Below, piece after piece: positions 26,758-32,538 of a DNA stretch of 32,538 nucleotides. The translations under genes were made by a program, and so were the position numbers. The stretch comes from Polaribacter sp. (GTDB lineage Bacteria > Bacteroidota > Bacteroidia > Flavobacteriales > Flavobacteriaceae). The stretch spans positions 1 to 32,538 of the forward strand of contig JAQWIO010000052.1 of the NCBI GenBank assembly GCA_029248845.1. The letters are read 5' to 3'. The notes under the pieces are model-generated. The model searched no databases. It was not told the origin of the DNA and was given only the letters and a program-made list of their open reading frames with translations. The number at the start of each line of letters is the position of its first letter. Position 1 is the first letter of the stretch.

Positions 26758-26775
26758 CTCTTTAATTTTAGATTT

Positions 26776-26805
26776 AAAAAAAAGCCTTCCAAAAATGGAA
26801 GGCTT
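26776..26805 (-). terminator. gat operon attenuator terminator
   Basis: On the minus strand AAGCCTTCC pairs perfectly with GGAAGGCTT around a 6-base loop, followed by a run of T (eight in all). It lies 18 bases before the gatC ATG and after the Asn-rich leader peptide, so full expression needs read-through. Confidence 0.9.
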
Positions 26806-26817
26806 CATATATTTCTA

Positions 26818-26872
26818 AACAACAACCCTCCTATCCTAATAAATTAGGATTATTGAAATTACGATTGTTATT
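26818..26872 (-). promoter_or_regulatory. gat attenuator: pause stem and antiterminator strand
   Basis: The Asn-codon stretch AATAACAATC (26872-26863) can pair over 10 positions with GGTTGTTGTT (26827-26818), two of them G-U, enclosing a perfect inner hairpin TCCTAA/TTAGGA (26849-26834). The overlapping GGAGGGTT (26831-26824) can instead pair with AGCCTTCC (26804-26797), the 5' arm of the terminator (8 positions, two wobble). A ribosome waiting on Asn codons would break the first pairing and free the antiterminator. A ribosome reaching the stop codon (26833-26831) would cover it and let the terminator form. Confidence 0.75.
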
Positions 26873-26884
26873 GATAATTACCAT
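26831..26884 (-). CDS. Asn-rich leader peptide of the gatCAB-aspS operon
   Basis: A 17-codon frame, MVIINNNRNFNNPNLLG, with seven Asn codons (positions 5, 6, 7, 9, 11, 12, 14). It starts about a dozen bases after the predicted transcription start and ends inside the alternative RNA structures before the terminator. Its composition, position and RNA folding match a ribosome-stalling leader that senses charged Asn-tRNA. I know of no standard name for it. In AT-rich DNA AAT codons are common, so the claim rests on the combination of features. Confidence 0.8.
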   Translation of the reverse strand: MVIINNNRNFNNPNLLG

Positions 26885-26902
26885 TATTTTTTTTAATTTC
26901 TA

Positions 26903-26930
26903 CAAATATAGATAGAATAAACGGTACAAA
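26903..26930 (-). promoter_or_regulatory. gatCAB-aspS promoter
   Basis: TATATTTG (26910-26903) matches TAnnTTTG, with a TTTG (26930-26927) upstream at a 16-base spacing, somewhat shorter than the usual 19. Transcription would begin near 26897, giving a 5' leader of about 13 bases before the Asn-rich peptide. Confidence 0.6.
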
Positions 26931-27321
26931 AAGATCTTTTTTAAGATTTTATATAACCATTAAACTATCTGTAAAAAATACATGATAAATTATTGATCTA
27001 TTAAAATTAACTTGTAGAGAATTGAATTCATTAAAAAATTAATGATCCTAAAAATAATCGCAATAGACAATTTGTATACTTTGTAGTAAACCATTAGACT
27101 AAAACTAACCTTATTTCGACCAAAATGTTCGTTTTTAAAAACTCAAAACAACCTCTCTAACGCGCTTTTAAAATAATTATAATTTAAAAATAACTAAAAA
27201 GAGAAGACTCTTTGTTTTAAAGGCCTTTTTAAATGATTTAAAGCGGTTTTAAGAAATCAACAAATGTTCATAATTTTAGCGTAAAATCTCTAAAAAGCTT
27301 TTTAAAACTTTCTAAAAATCG

Positions 27322-27329
27322 TAAATTTG
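27322..27329 (+). promoter_or_regulatory. -7 promoter box (TAAATTTG) for gyrB
   Basis: TAAATTTG fits TAnnTTTG and lies 62 bases before the gyrB ATG. No matching -33 box is obvious. Confidence 0.45.
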
Positions 27330-27367
27330 AGAGGTATAATTCAGTTAATTAAGACGCGTTTTATTAA

Positions 27368-29329
<1,962 letters not shown>

Positions 29330-29403
29330 GTAAACATTAATATAATTTTATTTTCATATTTGACTCAAACTTTAAACAAATATTAACCCAAACTCAATTA
29401 AAA

Positions 29404-30435
29404 ATGAAGAAGATTACAACACTATTAGTATTACTTACTTTAAGTTTTAACTCAAAAGCTCAAGATGGTTTTGAAGCCATTCTTTTAACTGATCCTTCTG
29501 ATTCTAAGAAATTAATGGAAGCATATTTTGCTCCTGGAATGGAAGGATTTATTAATGCCATGAATAATGGATGGTATCATACAGCAAAAGTTCATAAACC
29601 TTTTGGTTTTGATTTAGCTATTGGATTAAGTGGTGCATCAATTCCATCAAGTAAAGAAACTTTTAACATAGCCGCTTTAGGACTTACTTCTGTTTCTTCA
29701 ACATCAACAACTGCTTCTACTTTTGCAGGTCCAAATACAACTACTCAAATGACGGTTAACACAACAATTAACGGTCAGAGTGCAAGTGCTACATTTGCCT
29801 CACCAGGTGGAGTTTTGGAAGATTTACCTGCCAAAGCAGTTCCGGGGCCAATTGTTCAACTTAGTGTTGGATTACCATGGAAAATGGAAGGTATGCTAAG
29901 AATGGTACCTAAAACTAATATAGGTGATGATGATGGCTCAATAAAAATGCTAGGCTTAGGTATTAAAAAAGAAATTACTAGCTGGTTTGGACCAATGGAA
30001 AAAACACCTTTACATGTTTCTCTTTTAGCTGCTTATACTTCAATGAATGTAGACTATGGTATTGCAGACCAAAATTCTGGTGAAATCCAAGTTCAAAATG
30101 CAATTACAGAGTTTAGTTTAAAAGCTTTTACAATGCAAGCTATTGCTTCTTTAAACTTTCCAATCATAAATCTTTATGGCGGTATTGGATACAATAGTGG
30201 TAGTTCTACTTTTAATATGGAAGGTACTTATACCGGGGTATACCAAACAGGTATCCCAACTCAACCTACAGTAACTCAATCTCTAAATCCACCAACTGAT
30301 TTAGAGTTTAATTCGAGCGGATTTACAACTACTTTAGGAACAAGATTAAGTCTTGGTTTCTTTAAAATTTTTGGTAGTTATGCATTTCAAGAATACAATA
30401 CTTTTTCAGCAGGTATTGCTATTAGTATCAGATAA
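29404..30435 (+). CDS. Predicted outer-membrane protein (DUF6588-like)
   Basis: 343 aa. A Sec signal peptide (ending NSKAQ) is followed by a motif-like block (DSKKLMEAYFAPGMEGFINAMNNGWYHTAKVHKPFGFDLAIGL) that I associate with the DUF6588 family. A Thr/Ser-rich stretch (about 95-135) follows, and then amphipathic strands ending in FAFQEY-like YAFQEYNTFSAGIAISIR. A small outer-membrane beta-barrel is likely. The function is unknown. It lies 74 bases after gyrB and is followed by a terminator. Confidence 0.7.
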   Translation: MKKITTLLVLLTLSFNSKAQDGFEAILLTDPSDSKKLMEAYFAPGMEGFINAMNNGWYHTAKVHKPFGFDLAIGLSGASIPSSKETFNIAALGLTSVSSTSTTASTFAGPNTTTQMTVNTTINGQSASATFASPGGVLEDLPAKAVPGPIVQLSVGLPWKMEGMLRMVPKTNIGDDDGSIKMLGLGIKKEITSWFGPMEKTPLHVSLLAAYTSMNVDYGIADQNSGEIQVQNAITEFSLKAFTMQAIASLNFPIINLYGGIGYNSGSSTFNMEGTYTGVYQTGIPTQPTVTQSLNPPTDLEFNSSGFTTTLGTRLSLGFFKIFGSYAFQEYNTFSAGIAISIR

Positions 30436-30455
30436 TAAAGTTATGAAATTTTAAC

Positions 30456-30489
30456 AAAAAAAGACATCTCGTTGAGATGTCTTTTTTTT
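30456..30489 (+). terminator. Intrinsic terminator after the outer-membrane protein gene
   Basis: AAAAAGACATCTC pairs with GAGATGTCTTTTT around GTT, followed by T. It lies 20 bases after the stop at 30435 and separates this gene from mdh. Confidence 0.9.
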
Positions 30490-30524
30490 ATGATATATAT
30501 GATATTAAAATATTTTATAAATCG

Positions 30525-30532
30525 TATTTTTG
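30525..30532 (+). promoter_or_regulatory. -7 promoter box (TATTTTTG) for mdh
   Basis: TATTTTTG fits TAnnTTTG and lies 42 bases before the mdh ATG, between the upstream terminator and the gene. The -33 region has no clear TTTG. Confidence 0.5.
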
Positions 30533-30574
30533 CGGAAGAATTTTATCATAAAAACTTAAAAAAAATAAATCATT

Positions 30575-31501
30575 ATGAAAGTTACAGTAGTAGGTGCTGG
30601 TGCAGTTGGTGCAAGTTGTGCAGAATATATTGCGATTAAAGACTTCGCTTCAGAAGTTGTTTTATTAGACATTAAAGAAGGCTATGCTGAAGGAAAAGCA
30701 ATGGACTTAATGCAAACCGCTTCTTTAAATGGATTTGATACTAAAATTACTGGAAGTACAAATGATTATGCAAAAACAGCCAATTCAAATATTTGTGTGA
30801 TCACTTCAGGAATTCCACGTAAACCAGGAATGACACGTGAAGAATTAATTGGTATAAACGCAGGAATTGTAAAAACAGTTTCTTATAATTTAATTGCACA
30901 TTCTCCAAATACGATTATCATCGTAGTTTCCAACCCAATGGATACGATGACTTATTTAGTTCATAAAACTACAGGTTTACCCAAAAATAGAATTATTGGA
31001 ATGGGTGGCGCTTTAGATTCTGCACGTTTTAAATACAGATTGGCAGAGGCTTTAGAAGCTCCTATTTCTGATGTTGATGGAATGGTGATTGGCGGTCACT
31101 CTGACAAAGGAATGGTTCCTTTAACAAGATTAGCAACACGAAACTCAGTACCCGTTTCAGAATTTATTTCTCAAGAAAGATTAGAACAAGTTTTACAAGA
31201 CACCAAAGTTGGTGGCGCAACATTAACTGGTTTACTTGGAACCTCTGCATGGTATGCTCCAGGAGCGGCAGTTAGCGGACTCGTTCAAGCAATCGCTTGT
31301 GATCAAAAAAAGATCTATCCCTGCGCTGTTTTATTAGAGGGTGAATATGGTTTAAATGATTTGTGTATTGGAGTTCCCGTTGTTTTAGGTAAAAACGGAA
31401 TTGAAAACATTGTAGAAATCAATTTAAATGATGCAGAAAAAGCACATATGCAAGAATCTGCTGCTGGAGTTTCTAAAACGAATGGATTGTTAGAATTATA
31501 A
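30575..31501 (+). CDS. mdh: Malate dehydrogenase (LDH-like type)
   Basis: 308 aa, cytoplasmic TCA-cycle enzyme that interconverts malate and oxaloacetate. The Rossmann loop GAGAVGAS and Asp32 (LLDIKEG) indicate NAD rather than NADP. Substrate-binding Arg82 and Arg88 (PRKPGMTREE) mark a malate rather than lactate enzyme. Asp148 and Arg151 (ALDSARF) and the catalytic His175 (GGHSDKG) are present. Transcribed alone between two terminators. Confidence 0.96.
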   Translation: MKVTVVGAGAVGASCAEYIAIKDFASEVVLLDIKEGYAEGKAMDLMQTASLNGFDTKITGSTNDYAKTANSNICVITSGIPRKPGMTREELIGINAGIVKTVSYNLIAHSPNTIIIVVSNPMDTMTYLVHKTTGLPKNRIIGMGGALDSARFKYRLAEALEAPISDVDGMVIGGHSDKGMVPLTRLATRNSVPVSEFISQERLEQVLQDTKVGGATLTGLLGTSAWYAPGAAVSGLVQAIACDQKKIYPCAVLLEGEYGLNDLCIGVPVVLGKNGIENIVEINLNDAEKAHMQESAAGVSKTNGLLEL

Positions 31502-31538
31502 ATATAGTTTCAGTTACTATCAGTAATTATTAGAATAT

Positions 31539-31566
31539 AAAAACCAGCCAAATGGCTGGTTTTTTT
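31539..31566 (+). terminator. Intrinsic terminator of mdh
   Basis: AAAACCAGCC pairs with GGCTGGTTTT around a 4-base loop and a T run follows, 38 bases after the mdh stop codon. Confidence 0.9.
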
Positions 31567-31842
31567 CTTAAATCTTATTTGCATACAAAATTGTAGCTTA
31601 TACACTATATTTTTTTATTAGAATTATAAGACTATTGTTACTATATGTAACTATTTTAATATCGAGAAGTATCTAACTTGTGACTTTTTTTTTATTAAAA
31701 TAGAGATATGATATTTACAATCTAAGACTCATTATTTCAACAAATTCGCCAATAAAATAGAATCAATTTCAAGAATTGATAAAATATGTAATTTTAGAAG
31801 TAAAAAAAAGACCCAAACACAATCACAAATATGATAAAATAA

Positions 31843-31873
31843 TTGTTTAGGCTACTTTGAAATACTATATTTG
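31843..31873 (+). promoter_or_regulatory. secDF promoter
   Basis: TATATTTG (31866-31873) matches TAnnTTTG, with TTG (31843-31845, in ATTG) 20 bases upstream. Predicted transcription start is about 30 bases before the secDF ATG. Confidence 0.6.
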
Positions 31874-31912
31874 CTCGTTTTAAATTAAAGAAGTCGTCAT
31901 AAATCAAAGAAC

Positions 31913-32538
31913 ATGCAAAACAAAGGACTTATTAAATTATTCGCAATCCTTTTTGGATTGGTGAGTTTGTATCAATTATCATTTACATTTTTAGCAAATA
32001 AAGTTGAAGATGATGCCAAAAATTATGCTCAAAATAAAGGAACTGATTCTGATGCAAGACAAAAAGCAGCTTTTGAAAGAAAGTATTTAGATAGTGTTGC
32101 CAATAAAGATATTCTCGATTTAGGTATATCAAAATACAGCTACAATGACGTGAAAGACAAGGAGATGAATCTTGGTCTGGACCTAAAAGGTGGTATCAAT
32201 GCTATTTTACAAGTGTCTGTAAAAGAAGTATTAAAAAGTTTATCTAACGATTCTAAAAATATTGTTTTCAACCAAGCATTAAATGCAGCTGCAGAAGCTC
32301 AGAAAAATGACAATGCAAATTATTTAGATTTGTTTTTTGAGGAATTCGAAAAAATTGCAGGTGACACTAAACTAAGTGATCCTTCTATTTTTGGAACAAA
32401 AGCGCTAAGTGAAAAAATCTCTTTTAATGAAGAAAATAGTACTGTTAAAGAAACGCTTCAAAAAGAAATCAACAGCTCTATTGGTACTGCTTTTGAAGTA
32501 TTAAGAAGTAGAATTGATAAGTTCGGTGTAACACAACC
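31913..32538 (+). CDS. secDF: Protein translocase SecDF, 5' part
   Basis: The first 208 codons of a gene that runs off the window. One transmembrane helix (about 6-30, LIKLFAILFGLVSLYQLSF) is followed by a periplasmic region containing MNLGLDLKGGINAILQV, the conserved SecD motif GLDLKGG, and later FEVLRSRIDKFGVTQP, also typical of SecD. SecD/SecF use the proton gradient to help the Sec translocon pull proteins into the periplasm. In Bacteroidota SecD and SecF are usually one protein; the fusion cannot be confirmed from this part alone. Confidence 0.9.
   Translation, partial: MQNKGLIKLFAILFGLVSLYQLSFTFLANKVEDDAKNYAQNKGTDSDARQKAAFERKYLDSVANKDILDLGISKYSYNDVKDKEMNLGLDLKGGINAILQVSVKEVLKSLSNDSKNIVFNQALNAAAEAQKNDNANYLDLFFEEFEKIAGDTKLSDPSIFGTKALSEKISFNEENSTVKETLQKEINSSIGTAFEVLRSRIDKFGVTQ

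Larger units (their letters stand above)
31502..31912. other. 411-base gap between mdh and secDF
   Basis: Contains the mdh terminator (31539-31566) and the secDF promoter (31843-31873). The middle 270 bases are AT-rich with no gene or clear structure. Confidence 0.6.

Noticed and set aside
26758-26808. In-frame extension of gatC to an ATG at 26808
   Set aside because: It reads straight through the terminator hairpin and T run (MKPSIFGRLFF) and does not resemble GatC. The ATG at 26757 is better.
26776-26910. T-box riboswitch in front of gatC
   Set aside because: The leader is too short and has no T-box motif or specifier stem. An Asn-rich reading frame with alternative pairings fits better.

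Overview
The window is AT-rich chromosomal DNA from a member of the Bacteroidota, most likely a marine-type Flavobacteriaceae (Polaribacter/Tenacibaculum-like; the genus is an inference). The evidence is a T9SS type A C-terminal sorting domain, Bacteroidota-type promoters (TTTG, about 19 nt, TAnnTTTG), few Shine-Dalgarno sequences, a single-chain SecDF start, and a GatB-AspRS fusion.

Layout. 1-8.5 kb is an accessory stretch with visible gene decay. It holds a T9SS-exported CotH/lamin-tail protein, a frame-disrupted secreted NTF2-like gene, a glutathione peroxidase, a 57-residue protein that is almost all signal peptide, the remains of a T9SS-cargo gene, an NTF2-like lipoprotein, a 2OG-Fe(II) oxygenase, a GT4 glycosyltransferase and a truncated, frameshifted second copy of the oxygenase. 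8.5-15 kb has a GT2 glycosyltransferase coupled to ftsE, and divergently a large TPR protein translationally coupled to an outer-membrane beta-barrel. 15.1-21.7 kb is a complete minus-strand trpEGDCFBA operon. 21.8-26.9 kb is a minus-strand gatC-gatA-gatB/aspS operon. 27.4 kb to the end carries gyrB, a predicted outer-membrane protein, mdh and the 5' end of secDF.

The most striking signals are two ribosome-mediated attenuators, neither listed as a gene by simple ORF calling. In front of trpE is a 16-codon leader peptide with three consecutive Trp codons, a pause hairpin, an antiterminator strand and a strong intrinsic terminator, all driven by a near-perfect promoter that should start transcription almost at the leader's ATG. 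In front of gatC is a 17-codon leader peptide with seven Asn codons (MVIINNNRNFNNPNLLG). Its Asn codons can base-pair with the strand that would otherwise form the antiterminator, and a U-tract terminator follows just before gatC. The operon it controls encodes the amidotransferase GatCAB and an AspRS fused to GatB, which together make Asn-tRNA(Asn) from Asp-tRNA(Asn). The leader therefore appears to sense the product of the operon, charged Asn-tRNA. The AspRS half carries His at the position that is His in the non-discriminating Pseudomonas enzyme and Leu in E. coli, which fits the same story.

The trp genes turn chorismate into tryptophan under two apparent controls: attenuation and the LLES feedback motif in TrpE. 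The gat/aspS genes form a self-regulated indirect asparaginylation unit.
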